NCBI RefSeq assembly: GCF_021129235.1
Contig: NZ_JAJOMA010000008.1
Coordinates: 1-64,000 of the forward strand
Source of the DNA: Kineosporia mesophila
GTDB lineage: Bacteria > Actinomycetota > Actinomycetes > Actinomycetales > Kineosporiaceae
DNA length: 64,000 nucleotides
Direction: 5' to 3'
Shown: positions 17,749-26,594 of the stretch, in pieces
How the letters are laid out: every line of letters begins with the position of its first letter
Position numbering within the stretch: the first letter of the stretch is position 1
Made by a program: the position numbers and the translations under genes
Notes under the pieces: generated by a model
Database searches by the model: none
Told to the model about the DNA's origin: nothing
Seen by the model: the letters and a program-made list of their open reading frames with translations, nothing else

Positions 17749-18164
17749 ATCAGGAGTTGCCGGGTTCGCCACGGGCCGCCATGAGAATTCCTCCGCGCGA
17801 TGTCGTCTGGGTGAGCAGATGCTCCTGCAGGTCCACACCGGGTCGGTCCATCCGCGGACGTCGTCAGTGATCGACAGCTCCGGCGACCGGCCGTCATGGG
17901 CGGTCGACGCACTCGGCGTGGCCCGGGAGCAATGTCCGGATCTCAACGCTTCGTGGTGGTGAGATTACTCGATGTGAGTGACCTCGTGGCGGTGCGATTG
18001 AGATTTGGTGGTCAGGGTGGGGCGTGGGGTGTCAGCTGTGGATGTCTGGACGATCATGAGGGTGGGTAATTCGGTGGAGTTGAACAGCCGGTGCAGGGCC
18101 CGTTCCGTCGACAGCGCTGTGCTCGACTCCAGGGAGGTCATGGAAGAAGACCGGAGCGACAGGA
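17749..18164. other. Intergenic region, no intact gene
   Basis: About 415 bp separating the GT trio from the second rhamnose cassette. It should contain the promoter for the leftward GT operon. No open frame here has a credible start, and no repeat or hairpin of note was seen. Confidence 0.5.
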
Positions 18165-18271
18165 ATGGCGGGTCAGTACCCCGAGCGGCGAGCCGAGGCC
18201 TTCGCCGGTCACTTCCTGCTACCCACCAAGGCTGTCGGTGAGGCGCTGACCGGGCTCGCAGCTAACGGCTG
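18165..18271 (+). pseudogene. Possible ImmA/IrrE-type metallopeptidase fragment
   Basis: Roughly 30 codons read QYPERRAEAFAGHFLLPTKAV. This resembles the segment after the HExxH helix in ImmA/IrrE (DUF955) proteins, where an E-RRA-x-x-FAxxFLLP pattern is usual. No HExxH is found upstream in any frame, and a stop at 18081 closes this frame, so only a scrap remains. It abuts the 3' end of the second rmlD. ImmA/IrrE genes are common in mobile and phage-related DNA, which would fit a recombination scar. A chance match is possible. Confidence 0.35.
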
Positions 18272-19141
18272 TCAGTCGAGCACCCCACCCACTCGCACCG
18301 CCTCGTCGAGGGCAGCCCGCCAATCCCGCATGGGTTCCAGACCGGCCTTCTCCCAGGCCGTCAGGTCCAGCACGGAGAAGGCGGGGCGTGGTGCTGGTCG
18401 CTGGAAAGCCGCTGATGTCGTGGTCCGGACGCGTGAGGGGTCGGCGTTCTTGAGTCTGAAGACTTCGGTTGCGAGACCGTGCCAGGTGGTTCGGCCCGAG
18501 GCGCAGGCGTGGTACGTGCCGGCCGGGGCGTTGCTTTCGACCGTCTCGACGATGCGCTGGGCCAGATCCTGGGTCCAGGTCGGCTGGCCGTGCTGGTCGT
18601 CTACTACGTCCACGAACTCTCGGGTGGCTTCGAGCTTCGCCATGGTGCGGACGAACGACGCACCGTGCCGGCCGTACAGCCAGGCGGTTCTCAGAATCCA
18701 GTGCCGACAAGGAAGTTCGGCCCGTACCGCCCACTCGCCGGCCGCCTTGGAGCGTCCGTAAGCGGTGCGGGGGGCCACCGGCTCGTCCGTGGTGTGCGGC
18801 TCGGTGCCGTCTCCTGAGAAGACGTAGTCGGTCGAGATGTGGACCAGGTGCGCGCCTGCCGTGGCGCAGGCCCGGGCCAGGTTCTGGGGGCCAACGGCGT
18901 TGACGGCGAAAGCGGCTGCCTCGTTGGACTCCGCGTCGTCCACAGCGGTGTGGGCGGCGCAGTTCACCACCACGTCGCCGGGGGCGAGGGAAGAAAGAGC
19001 GGCGGAGACCGCAGCCGGATCCGTGATGTCGAGCGCCTCGCGATCAAGGGGCAGCATCGGCCGGCCGGCCAGAGCGACCTGGACGTCACGACCCAGCATG
19101 CCGGAGGCCCCGGTCACCCACCACCGACGGGGGGCGCTCAC
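18272..19141 (-). CDS. rmlD: dTDP-4-dehydrorhamnose reductase (cassette 2)
   Basis: A 289-residue SDR enzyme with the same function and motifs as the copy at 4827-5699: [47 protein letters not shown]. It starts at GTG 19141, overlapping the rmlA stop (GTGA), with AAGGAG upstream. Third-position GC is clearly higher than in cassette 1. Identity with cassette 1 is high through most of the length by eye, and the C-termini differ. Confidence 0.95.
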   Translation of the reverse strand: MSAPRRWWVTGASGMLGRDVQVALAGRPMLPLDREALDITDPAAVSAALSSLAPGDVVVNCAAHTAVDDAESNEAAAFAVNAVGPQNLARACATAGAHLVHISTDYVFSGDGTEPHTTDEPVAPRTAYGRSKAAGEWAVRAELPCRHWILRTAWLYGRHGASFVRTMAKLEATREFVDVVDDQHGQPTWTQDLAQRIVETVESNAPAGTYHACASGRTTWHGLATEVFRLKNADPSRVRTTTSAAFQRPAPRPAFSVLDLTAWEKAGLEPMRDWRAALDEAVRVGGVLD

Positions 19142-20043
19142 GGGATCAGCTCCTTCGGCATCGTGATCACCTGCTGTGGGGACCGCCCGAGGAGGCCTCG
19201 TAGATAGTTGCCGTAGCCGGACTTCTCCAGGGGCTCGATCAGACACTCCAGTTCCCGGTCGTCGATCCAGCCATTGCCGTGAGCGACTTCTTCGATGCAG
19301 CCGATCTTTTGCCCCTGACGGGCCTCGACCACCTGGACGAACTGACCCGCGTCCATCATCGAGTCGACCGTGCCGGTGTCGAGCCAGGCGGTGCCCCGTT
19401 CGAGTACCGTCACCGCGAGCCGGCCACGCTTCAGGTAATGGTCGTTGATCGCGGTGATCTCCAGTTCGCCCCGGGCGCTCGGCTCGATGCCGCGGGCGAT
19501 GGAAACGACCTCGTTGTCATAGAAGTAGAGGCCCGGCACCGCGTAATTGCTCTTGGGGACCTGCGGCTTCTCCTCGATGGAGAGCGCTGTGCCCCGCCCG
19601 TCGAACTCGACCACGCCGTAGGCACCGGGGTTGGCGACCTGATAGGCGAAGATGTGGCCCCCGCGCACGCGCACGTTCTGGCGGAGAGCGGTGCCCAGAC
19701 CGACTCCGTAGAAGATGTTGTCGCCGAGTACCAGGGCGACGGGCTGGTCGCCGATGAAATCGGCGCCGATCAGGAACGCCTGGGCCAGCCCTTCGGGACG
19801 GGGCTGGACGGCGTAGTCGAGGCGCATGCCCAGCCTGCGCCCGTCCCCGAGCAGTCGCTGAAAGGGCTCATGGTCTTCCGGGGTGGTGATGACGAGAACT
19901 TCCCGGATCCCCGCCATCATCAGTGTGGAGAGCGGGTAATAGATCATCGGCTTGTCGTAGATCGGCATCAGCTGCTTGCTGATGCCCTGCGTGATCGGGT
20001 AGAGCCGGGTCCCGGAGCCACCGGCGAGAATGATGCCGCGCAC
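19138..20043 (-). CDS. rmlA: Glucose-1-phosphate thymidylyltransferase (cassette 2)
   Basis: A 301-residue nucleotidyltransferase producing dTDP-glucose, with [15 protein letters not shown] at the N-terminus, [26 protein letters not shown] and [16 protein letters not shown]. The GTG at 20043 ([11 protein letters not shown]) is the proper start. The frame continues upstream but only as a shadow of rmlC. It lies 4 bp after rmlC and overlaps rmlD by 4 bp, a tighter coupling than in cassette 1. Confidence 0.96.
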   Translation of the reverse strand: MRGIILAGGSGTRLYPITQGISKQLMPIYDKPMIYYPLSTLMMAGIREVLVITTPEDHEPFQRLLGDGRRLGMRLDYAVQPRPEGLAQAFLIGADFIGDQPVALVLGDNIFYGVGLGTALRQNVRVRGGHIFAYQVANPGAYGVVEFDGRGTALSIEEKPQVPKSNYAVPGLYFYDNEVVSIARGIEPSARGELEITAINDHYLKRGRLAVTVLERGTAWLDTGTVDSMMDAGQFVQVVEARQGQKIGCIEEVAHGNGWIDDRELECLIEPLEKSGYGNYLRGLLGRSPQQVITMPKELIP

Positions 20044-20047
20044 GGGC

Positions 20048-20656
20048 CTACACCCGGACCGATGCGAGCGAGTCCAGGTGACGGCGGCATTCGGCGTAGT
20101 CCGGGAGGAGACCGGCCTCCTCCGCCTGGGCCAGGGTCGGCGCGTCGCGGTCCTTGTCCGAGAGCAGAATCGGGACATCGCTGGGCCAGGCGATGCCGAG
20201 CGCCGGGTCGACGGGGCAGACACCGCGCTCACGAGTGGGGTTGTAGACCGTGCTGGACAGGTACATCACCGTGGCCCCTTCCGTGAGCGCGACGAACGAG
20301 TGAGCGAGACCTTCCCCGACGTACACGGCCTCGTGATCGACGTCGTCGAGGCGCACGGCGTCCCACTGGCCGAATGCCGGTGATCCACAGCGAATATCGA
20401 CGACCACATCGAGGACGGCGCCCCGCACGCACGTCACGTACTTGGCCTGGCCGGGTGGCACGTCCGCGTAGTGGAGCCCGCGGAGTGTGCCCCGCCGGGA
20501 AACCGAGCAGTTGGCCTGGGCGAGCTCGAAACGGTGGCCGATGACTTCGGTCAGCGCTTCATGGCGGTACCACTCCATGAACGTGCCGCGGGAATCCTGG
20601 AACTGCTGTGGGTGAAGCGCATAGGCGTCCGGGACGGCGAGTTCGTTCACCTTCAT
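20048..20656 (-). CDS. rmlC: dTDP-4-dehydrorhamnose 3,5-epimerase (cassette 2)
   Basis: A 202-residue epimerase with [19 protein letters not shown], the VVVDIR strand and [18 protein letters not shown], starting at [16 protein letters not shown] (20656). It is 13 residues shorter at the C-terminus than the cassette 1 enzyme. It opens the leftward cassette and faces rmlB across a 181-bp divergent region. Confidence 0.95.
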   Translation of the reverse strand: MKVNELAVPDAYALHPQQFQDSRGTFMEWYRHEALTEVIGHRFELAQANCSVSRRGTLRGLHYADVPPGQAKYVTCVRGAVLDVVVDIRCGSPAFGQWDAVRLDDVDHEAVYVGEGLAHSFVALTEGATVMYLSSTVYNPTRERGVCPVDPALGIAWPSDVPILLSDKDRDAPTLAQAEEAGLLPDYAECRRHLDSLASVRV

Positions 20657-20837
20657 GCGAAGGGCTCCAGAGGTTTCGTCGGGCAGGCCATGCACTGAGG
20701 GTATTTTCACGGCGACGGCCACGGAGTGACGCGGTGGAAGATCCGCTATTGTACCGAGAGTTCGCGCAACTGCCCCGTAGGGCGCCGGCCCTCGCTACGG
20801 TGATCACCCCGGTTCTGGTGTCGAGAGGGTAGATGGC
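20657..20837. promoter_or_regulatory. Divergent promoter region rmlC/rmlB (cassette 2)
   Basis: A 181-bp gap between divergent rmlC and rmlB. It keeps the block AAGATC / TTGTA / GAGAGTT / GCGCA (about 20738-20769) shared with cassette 1. On the minus strand it contains TACAAT at 20753-20748, a good -10 hexamer that would give rmlC a leader of roughly 85 nt. No canonical -35 is seen at 16-18 bp. Confidence 0.5.
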
Positions 20838-21836
20838 ATGCGCATTCTCGTAACCGGTGGGGCTGGATTTATCGGTTCGCACTTCGTGCGTTCCCTGATG
20901 GCGGGTATATACCCCGAGTTCGCTGGGGCCGGTGTGACCGTCCTGGACAAACTCACGTACGCCGGGAACCTGGAGAATCTCGTCTCCGTGGCCCGTCGTC
21001 CATCATTCGACGTGGTGGTCGGCGACATCATCGACCGCGCGCTGGTCGATGGCCTGATGTCGTCCACGGACCTGGTCGTGCACTTTGCCGCGGAATCTCA
21101 CGTAGACCGTTCCATCACCGGCGCCGCCGACTTCGTCACCACCAATGTCCTCGGCACGCAAACGCTCCTGGACTCCGCGCTGAGCGTGGGGCGGCCCGGC
21201 ATCCGCTTCGTGCATGTCTCCACCGACGAGGTGTACGGGTCCATCGAGAGGGGTTCCTGGACCGAGGAGAGTCCTCTCGAACCCAACTCCCCCTACAGCG
21301 CGAGCAAGGCCGGCAGCGACCTGATGGCCCGCTCTTACGCCCGCACGCACGGCCTGGACGTTCTGATCACCCGGTGCTCGAACAACTACGGGCCCTATCA
21401 GTTCCCGGAGAAGGTCATCCCGCTGTTCGTCACGAATCTCATCGACAGTCGCAAGATTCCGCTGTACGGCGACGGGTCGAACGTCCGGGACTGGCTGCAC
21501 GTCGACGACCACTGCCGGGGCATCGCGCTGGTGGCCGCGCGGGGCCGGGGCGGTGAGACGTACAACATCGGTGGTGGTACAGAGCTGACCAATCGTGAGC
21601 TCACCGGACTTCTTCTCGACGCCTGTGGGGCGGGCTGGGACCAGGTCGAGCGGGTGCCGGACCGGAAAGGTCATGACCTGCGCTACTCGGTGAACATCAC
21701 GAAGATCAGCCGTGAGCTCGGTTACCGGCCGCTGAAGCGGTTCGATGTCGGTCTGGCCGAGACCGTCGAGTGGTATCGGGCGTCTCGCGCCTGGTGGCAG
21801 CCGCTCACGGTCAAGGCTGCCCTGAAAAAGAACTGA
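20838..21836 (+). CDS. rmlB: dTDP-glucose 4,6-dehydratase (cassette 2)
   Basis: A 332-residue NAD+-dependent dehydratase, same length as the cassette 1 enzyme: GGAGFIGSHFVRSLMAG, HFAAESHVDRSI, STDEVYGSI, YSASKAGSDLMARS. The ATG at 20838 follows GAGAGGG. Unlike its paralogue it is followed by a terminator hairpin, so it is monocistronic. The sequence is strongly conserved between copies in the core and more variable in the last 60 residues. Confidence 0.96.
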   Translation: MRILVTGGAGFIGSHFVRSLMAGIYPEFAGAGVTVLDKLTYAGNLENLVSVARRPSFDVVVGDIIDRALVDGLMSSTDLVVHFAAESHVDRSITGAADFVTTNVLGTQTLLDSALSVGRPGIRFVHVSTDEVYGSIERGSWTEESPLEPNSPYSASKAGSDLMARSYARTHGLDVLITRCSNNYGPYQFPEKVIPLFVTNLIDSRKIPLYGDGSNVRDWLHVDDHCRGIALVAARGRGGETYNIGGGTELTNRELTGLLLDACGAGWDQVERVPDRKGHDLRYSVNITKISRELGYRPLKRFDVGLAETVEWYRASRAWWQPLTVKAALKKN

Positions 21837-21846
21837 CACCGGGTCG

Positions 21847-21870
21847 GCGGCCTGGTCCGCACCAGGCCGC
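21847..21870 (+). terminator. Hairpin terminator after rmlB (cassette 2)
   Basis: A perfect 10-bp stem GCGGCCTGGT / ACCAGGCCGC with loop CCGC, beginning 11 bp after the rmlB stop codon. Confidence 0.75.
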
Positions 21871-22169
21871 TCATCCGGCTGGACACGATGTTCCCCCGAA
21901 CGTCCACAGAAATAGCTCTCACTGCCATGGACATCGCCTACTGGCTCCAGACCTGACTCACGACAACATACTTGGGCGTAGACACGGTGGAGCCACCCTT
22001 GGATGGTTACTCGTGCCCCTCAGACAACAGGGGCAGCTCCGGGGTGGGGATAGTGCCTGTGACGCCTGTGTCTGGCCTCATCTGATCGGTCCGGGGGGTC
22101 GAACCGGCTGATTGGTTCAGACTCTTTCATGGCGGGAACAACGACGGGGATCCGCATTAGGTTCAGAAC
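21871..22169. other. Intergenic region, no gene recognised
   Basis: About 300 bp between the rmlB terminator and the acetyltransferase gene. It presumably carries the promoter of the rightward 22-25 kb genes. No credible coding frame was seen. Confidence 0.5.
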
Positions 22170-22754
22170 ATGGGCATTGAGGCCAGCGCTGACATCGACG
22201 ATTTGGCCGTGATCGGAAAGGGCTCATCGGTATGGCATCTCGCGCAGATCCGGGAGAATGCCGTGCTCGGTGAGCAGTGCGTGATCGGTCGCGGGGCTTA
22301 CGTGGGGCCTGGGGTGATCCTGGGAAATCGGTGCAAGATTCAGAATTATGCACTGGTGTACGAGCCGGCCGTTGTTGAGGACGGTGTTTTCATCGGTCCG
22401 TCGGTTGTTCTCACCAATGACCAGTATCCGCGCGCGGTCACTCCCACGGGTGAGATCAAGTCCGGTGACGACTGGGAAGCGGTGGCGGTGACGGTGCGGG
22501 AGGGGGCCGCGATCGGTGCCCGATCGGTCTGCGTGGCCCCGGTGACGATCGGTCGCTGGGCCCTGGTGGCCGCCGGTTCCGTGGTGACCCGGGACGTGCC
22601 CGATCACGCGCTGGTCGCCGGTGTTCCGGCCCGTCGGATCGGGTGGGTCGGCCGGGCCGGCCGGCGCCTCGAGCAGCAGGAAGGCCGATGGGTCTGCCCC
22701 GTCACCGGAGACGCCTTCACCGAGGTGGGGGAGCGCCTGCAAAGTGTGAGCTGA
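22170..22754 (+). CDS. Sugar N-acetyltransferase, left-handed beta-helix (WbpD/WlbB-like)
   Basis: A 194-residue hexapeptide-repeat acyltransferase with many [LIV]Gxxxx turns: IGKGSSVWHLAQIRENAVLG, CVIGRGAYVGPGVILGNRCK, then GVFIGPSVVLTNDQYPRA and GAAIGARSVCVAPVTIG. The NDQYPRA loop and VWHLAQIRE opening resemble acetyl-CoA-dependent enzymes that N-acetylate amino groups of UDP- or dTDP-linked sugars (WbpD, WlbB, FdtC). The aminotransferases at 34628-36888 and the oxidoreductase at 31425 would supply such a substrate. It is cytosolic and probably trimeric, as the family is. The ATG at 22170 has no strong ribosome site. Confidence 0.85.
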   Translation: MGIEASADIDDLAVIGKGSSVWHLAQIRENAVLGEQCVIGRGAYVGPGVILGNRCKIQNYALVYEPAVVEDGVFIGPSVVLTNDQYPRAVTPTGEIKSGDDWEAVAVTVREGAAIGARSVCVAPVTIGRWALVAAGSVVTRDVPDHALVAGVPARRIGWVGRAGRRLEQQEGRWVCPVTGDAFTEVGERLQSVS

Positions 22755-22780
22755 CGGAAGTTCGATGGGGGGAACAATAA

Positions 22781-24049
22781 ATGTACACGACACTTCGCGA
22801 GATCCTGCCGTCCGGAAGGGCGATCACCGACGAGGAGCGGGGGGCCGGCCGGCGGCGGGTGTCCCGGATCGTGGTCACCCTCGGGGTGGTCAGCTTCTTC
22901 ACCGACCTCTCCTCGGAGATGGTGCTCGCGGTGCTCCCGATGTATCTGACCCTCGAACTGGGGCTCACCGCCATGCAGTACGGGCTCGTCGACGGTGTTT
23001 ACACGGGCATCACCGCGGTCGTCCGGATCGCGGGAGGGCTCCTGGCCGACGTCACGCGGAGGCCGAAGCGGGTTGCTCTGGTGGGGTACGGGGTCTCCTG
23101 CGTCACCAAGCTGCTGTTCCTGCCGGCGGGTGGATTCGCCGCCGTCACCGGACTGGTCGCGCTCGATCGCAGCGGCAAAGGACTGAGAACCGCGCCTCGG
23201 GACGCGATGATCGCCAATTCGGCCGAGACCCAGGACCTCGGGCGCGCTTTTGGCGTTCACCGGGCCATGGACACGGCCGGGGCGCTGGGTGGTCCGCTGA
23301 TTGCCTTCGGTGTTCTAGCCATGCTCGTGCACGGGTATTCGTTCATTTTCGTGCTGAGCTTCTCGCTGGCTGCGATCGGTGTGGCCGTGCTGGCGTTGTT
23401 CGTTCCGGAGCGGCGCGTGCTGGACGTGCGATCGACCGGTTCGTCACGGGCACGGCGTACGCTGATCGAGGCGGGCTCCCTGGCGGCCGATCGCCGCTAT
23501 CGTCGTGTTCTGGCCGCCGGAGGACTGCTGTCGCTCGCCACCGTCAGCGACGGGTTCCTCTACCTGTCGATCGAGCGGCGGGTCGATCTGGATCCGGCTG
23601 CCTTTCCTCTGCTCTACCTCGGAACCGCCGTTTCCTACTTGGTGTTCGCGATTCCCGTCGGTCGGATCGCCGACCGGGTCGGACGCCGGCAAGTTTTCGT
23701 CGGAGGGCATGTTCTGGCTGTCGCCGCATACCTGGTGCTCCTGTTCGCGGCTCCGGGCCCGGCCTTGCTCGTGGCGGTGCTGCTGCTGGTAGGCCTCTAC
23801 TACGCGGCCACCGACGGCGTACTGGCAGCGCTCACGGCCGGACTCGTACCGGCCGATCTGCGCGGTACCGGGATCGCCGGGGCCCAGACCGCGACGGCCG
23901 TGGGCGCCCTGCTGTCCGCCGCACTGTTCGGCTGGCTCTGGGGGGCTTTCGGAGAGCCCTCGGCTGTCGCCGGATTCGCCGTCGGTCTCGTCGCCGCCAT
24001 CGGGACGGCCACCGTCCTGCTGCGGGGCGTCGTCGCCCCGGGGCGCTGA
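22781..24049 (+). CDS. MFS transporter
   Basis: A 422-residue 12-helix major-facilitator protein. The first cytoplasmic loop reads YGLVDGVYTGITAVVRIAGGLLADVTRRPKRV (a GxxAD-x-RRPKR-type signature), followed by LDRSGKGLRTAPRDAMIANS. The LDRxGKGxRTAPRDA motif occurs in a subgroup of actinomycete MFS proteins of unknown substrate. It ends at 24049 with its stop overlapping the start of the next gene, so the two are a unit. Its location inside a glycan locus suggests export, but the substrate cannot be inferred. Confidence 0.88.
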   Translation: MYTTLREILPSGRAITDEERGAGRRRVSRIVVTLGVVSFFTDLSSEMVLAVLPMYLTLELGLTAMQYGLVDGVYTGITAVVRIAGGLLADVTRRPKRVALVGYGVSCVTKLLFLPAGGFAAVTGLVALDRSGKGLRTAPRDAMIANSAETQDLGRAFGVHRAMDTAGALGGPLIAFGVLAMLVHGYSFIFVLSFSLAAIGVAVLALFVPERRVLDVRSTGSSRARRTLIEAGSLAADRRYRRVLAAGGLLSLATVSDGFLYLSIERRVDLDPAAFPLLYLGTAVSYLVFAIPVGRIADRVGRRQVFVGGHVLAVAAYLVLLFAAPGPALLVAVLLLVGLYYAATDGVLAALTAGLVPADLRGTGIAGAQTATAVGALLSAALFGWLWGAFGEPSAVAGFAVGLVAAIGTATVLLRGVVAPGR

Positions 24050-25086
24050 TGCGCCGCAGAGCCAGGATGATCGGTCTCGCCGTGGTGGTGCTCGCGGCCG
24101 CCGGGCTGAGTGCCGTCTCGCTGACGAAAGCGGTCGAGACCGAGCACGAGTCGCGCAGACCGACCCGGATGTCGGCGCTGGACAGAGGACTTGACCTGGG
24201 GAAGGTTCTGGACCGGCCCCACATCGTGTTCCGCAGTACGTCACCCGGCCCGACCTATGGTCTTCTGGCGGCGGTTCCGCTCGGCCGTCCCACCGGAAAA
24301 CGATCGGTCTCGTCCCTGTCGTGCGACCGGGTGTACGCCTCCGCCACGACCGGGATCTGTCTCTCGGCAAACCGGGGAGCGGTCACGACCTACCGGGCCC
24401 AACTGCTCAGTGGGCGGCTGGTTCCTCGGCTGACCGTGCCGATCTCGGGCATTCCCAGCCGGGTCCGGATGTCGTCCGACGGATCCCTGGGCGCGATCAC
24501 CACGTTCGTCAGCGGGCACAGCTACGCCTCGCTTGCCTTCTCCACCGAGACGACGGTGCTGGAGACGGCCGGTGCGCACCCGATCGAGGATCTGGAGAAG
24601 ACCTTCCGGACAACGGTGGACGGGCGGGTGGTCACCGCGAGCGACCTGAACATCTGGGGCGTGACCTTCGGGCCGGGCCCGCGTCCCCGGACGTTCTACG
24701 CCACCGCGGCCACCGGCGGATCGACCTGGCTGGTCCGGGGAGACCTGGAACGGCGCACCCTCACGTCGGTCGGTCGCGATGCGGAGTGCCCGTCCCTGTC
24801 GCCGGACGGAACCACCCTGGTGTACAAGAAGCGGAACGGATCGCCCCGGCGCTGGCGTTACCACGTGCTCGACCTGACCGACGGATCCGAACGGGCGCTG
24901 CCCGAAACACGCAGTATCGACGATCAGGTCGCCTGGCTCGACAACGACCACGTCCTTTACGGGGTCCCTCGCGGTGACTCGGGAGAGGTCGACGTGTGGA
25001 AAGCGTCCGTGCGGAATAGCGGGTCACCGAAACTGCTGATCCGTAATGCCTCGTCCCCCGCTGTGGTTCGTGCAGCTGCGCACTGA
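24049..25086 (+). CDS. Membrane-anchored TolB-like beta-propeller protein
   Basis: A 345-residue protein. Residues 1-25 are an uncleaved-looking membrane anchor or signal (MRRRARMIGLAVVVLAAAGLSAVS). The rest is extracytoplasmic with propeller-type repeats: SRVRMSSDGSLGAITTFV, CPSLSPDGTTLVYKK and VAWLDNDHVLYGV, i.e. S-P-DG-x-x-L(V/A)Y strands of WD40/PD40 (TolB) domains. The ATGA overlap with the MFS gene suggests it works with that transporter outside the membrane, perhaps as a binding or assembly partner. This is inferred from position only. Confidence 0.8.
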   Translation: MRRRARMIGLAVVVLAAAGLSAVSLTKAVETEHESRRPTRMSALDRGLDLGKVLDRPHIVFRSTSPGPTYGLLAAVPLGRPTGKRSVSSLSCDRVYASATTGICLSANRGAVTTYRAQLLSGRLVPRLTVPISGIPSRVRMSSDGSLGAITTFVSGHSYASLAFSTETTVLETAGAHPIEDLEKTFRTTVDGRVVTASDLNIWGVTFGPGPRPRTFYATAATGGSTWLVRGDLERRTLTSVGRDAECPSLSPDGTTLVYKKRNGSPRRWRYHVLDLTDGSERALPETRSIDDQVAWLDNDHVLYGVPRGDSGEVDVWKASVRNSGSPKLLIRNASSPAVVRAAAH

Positions 25087-25307
25087 GGGCCAGTATGTGA
25101 CTGAGTGGCTGAACGATACAGGAGATAAGCATTCGGCCCGGAAATAAACTCCGCTGTTGGCATGAGCTTTCGAGATCGGGCCGCACGCGGGCATCGAATG
25201 ATTGATTGTTTGAGGGCAGGGGCTTTGATGTACGTCGTGCGGAAAGAGAAGAGCTGAGTGTGAACCTCGCGGAATAGAATCGTTTTCGACTGTTGGGGGG
25301 AACGTCG

Positions 25308-26594
25308 ATGCGTCGCCAGAGTGTTGTCATCATTGTTCAGAACCTGCCCGTGCCGCTCGACCGCAGAGTGTGGATGGAGTGCCAGGCCCTGCGCGACGCG
25401 CAGTACGAGGTCTCGGTCATCTGTCCGAAGAGCCCGGGCGACAGAAGCTTTGAAATGCTTGACGGGGTGGCTCTGTATAAGTACCGGGCGGCCCCGGCTA
25501 CCACCGGGCTGCTGAGCTATATCCTCGAGTTCGTGTACTGCTGGCTGCGCACGGCGATGATCTCGGTCAAGGTGTACCGGTGTCACCGATTCACGGTGCT
25601 GCAGGCGTGCAATCCGCCGGACACGTACTGGCTGCTCGGCCGGTTGTGGCGTCTGTTCGGCGTGATCTACGTCTTCGATCACCACGATCTGAACCCGGAA
25701 CTCTTCCGTTCCCGGTTCGGCGACCCGACGTCGGTCTCGGGCCGGATCCAGCTGGCGATCCTCTATTGGCTGGAGTGGATGACCTACCGGACCGCCCGGC
25801 ACGTGATCACCACGAACGAGTCGTACCGGCGGATTGCGCTGGAGCGCAGCAAACTCGGTTCCGCCGACGTCACCGTGGTGCGCAGTGGGCCAGACACCTC
25901 GATCATGCGGCCCGTTCCGGAGAGCACCGAATTGCGCTGCGGTGCTGATCATCTACTGGCCTACATCGGCATCATGGGCCCGCAGGACAACGTCGACGTC
26001 CTGCTCCAGGTCATGCGTGTGCTGACGGTCGACCTGGGCCGCCGAGACGTGCACCTGGTGCTGATGGGTTTCGGTGACTGTCTGGACGGCCTGAAGGTGA
26101 AGGCCGTCGAACTCGGTGTCGCGGGGGTGGTCACCTTCACCGGCCGGGCCGATCTGAGGATGATCGCGGACTATCTCTCCACGGCGGACATCGGCGTGTC
26201 ACCCGACCTGAAGACGCCTCTGAACGACATCTCCACGCACAACAAGACGATGGAGTACATGGCCTTCGGCCTGCCCATCGTCTCCTTCGACCTGGCCGAG
26301 TCACGGATCTCCGCCGGGGCGGGCTCGCTGTACGTGCCCTCGGGTGACGTCCGGGCCTTCGCCGAAGCGGTCGACGAACTGCTGAACGATGAGGAACGCC
26401 GGCTCCAGATGGGCCGGTACTCCCGTGAGCGCTGCGTCAGCGAGATGGACTGGCAGCCCCAGGCGCGCAAGTACGTCCGGGTCTTCGACCGGCTGACCGG
26501 TCACCTGCCCCGCCTTCGGTTGCAGGTCGGCGAGCGCCACCTGGACATCACTCCCCAGGCGGCCTCGACCGTCCTGAGCAGAGAGGCCGAATGA
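25308..26594 (+). CDS. Glycosyltransferase, GT4 type
   Basis: A 428-residue GT-B enzyme. It starts SVVIIVQNLPVPLDRRVW, a characteristic GT4 N-terminus in exopolysaccharide loci, and later has DHHDLNPELFRSRFG, YIGIMGPQDNVDVLLQVM, VHLVLMGFGDCLDGLK and the donor loop ISTHNKTMEYMAFGLPIV. The ATG at 25308 follows a G-rich ribosome site (GGGGGGAACG). A TTG 15 bp upstream is possible. Its stop overlaps the start of the giant secreted protein (ATGATGA), so they are co-expressed. Confidence 0.92.
   Translation: MRRQSVVIIVQNLPVPLDRRVWMECQALRDAQYEVSVICPKSPGDRSFEMLDGVALYKYRAAPATTGLLSYILEFVYCWLRTAMISVKVYRCHRFTVLQACNPPDTYWLLGRLWRLFGVIYVFDHHDLNPELFRSRFGDPTSVSGRIQLAILYWLEWMTYRTARHVITTNESYRRIALERSKLGSADVTVVRSGPDTSIMRPVPESTELRCGADHLLAYIGIMGPQDNVDVLLQVMRVLTVDLGRRDVHLVLMGFGDCLDGLKVKAVELGVAGVVTFTGRADLRMIADYLSTADIGVSPDLKTPLNDISTHNKTMEYMAFGLPIVSFDLAESRISAGAGSLYVPSGDVRAFAEAVDELLNDEERRLQMGRYSRERCVSEMDWQPQARKYVRVFDRLTGHLPRLRLQVGERHLDITPQAASTVLSREAE

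Noticed and set aside
22765-24048. Upstream extension of the beta-propeller gene through the whole MFS gene
   Set aside because: The translation there is Arg/Gly-rich nonsense in the +1 frame of the transporter; the true start is the ATG at 24049.
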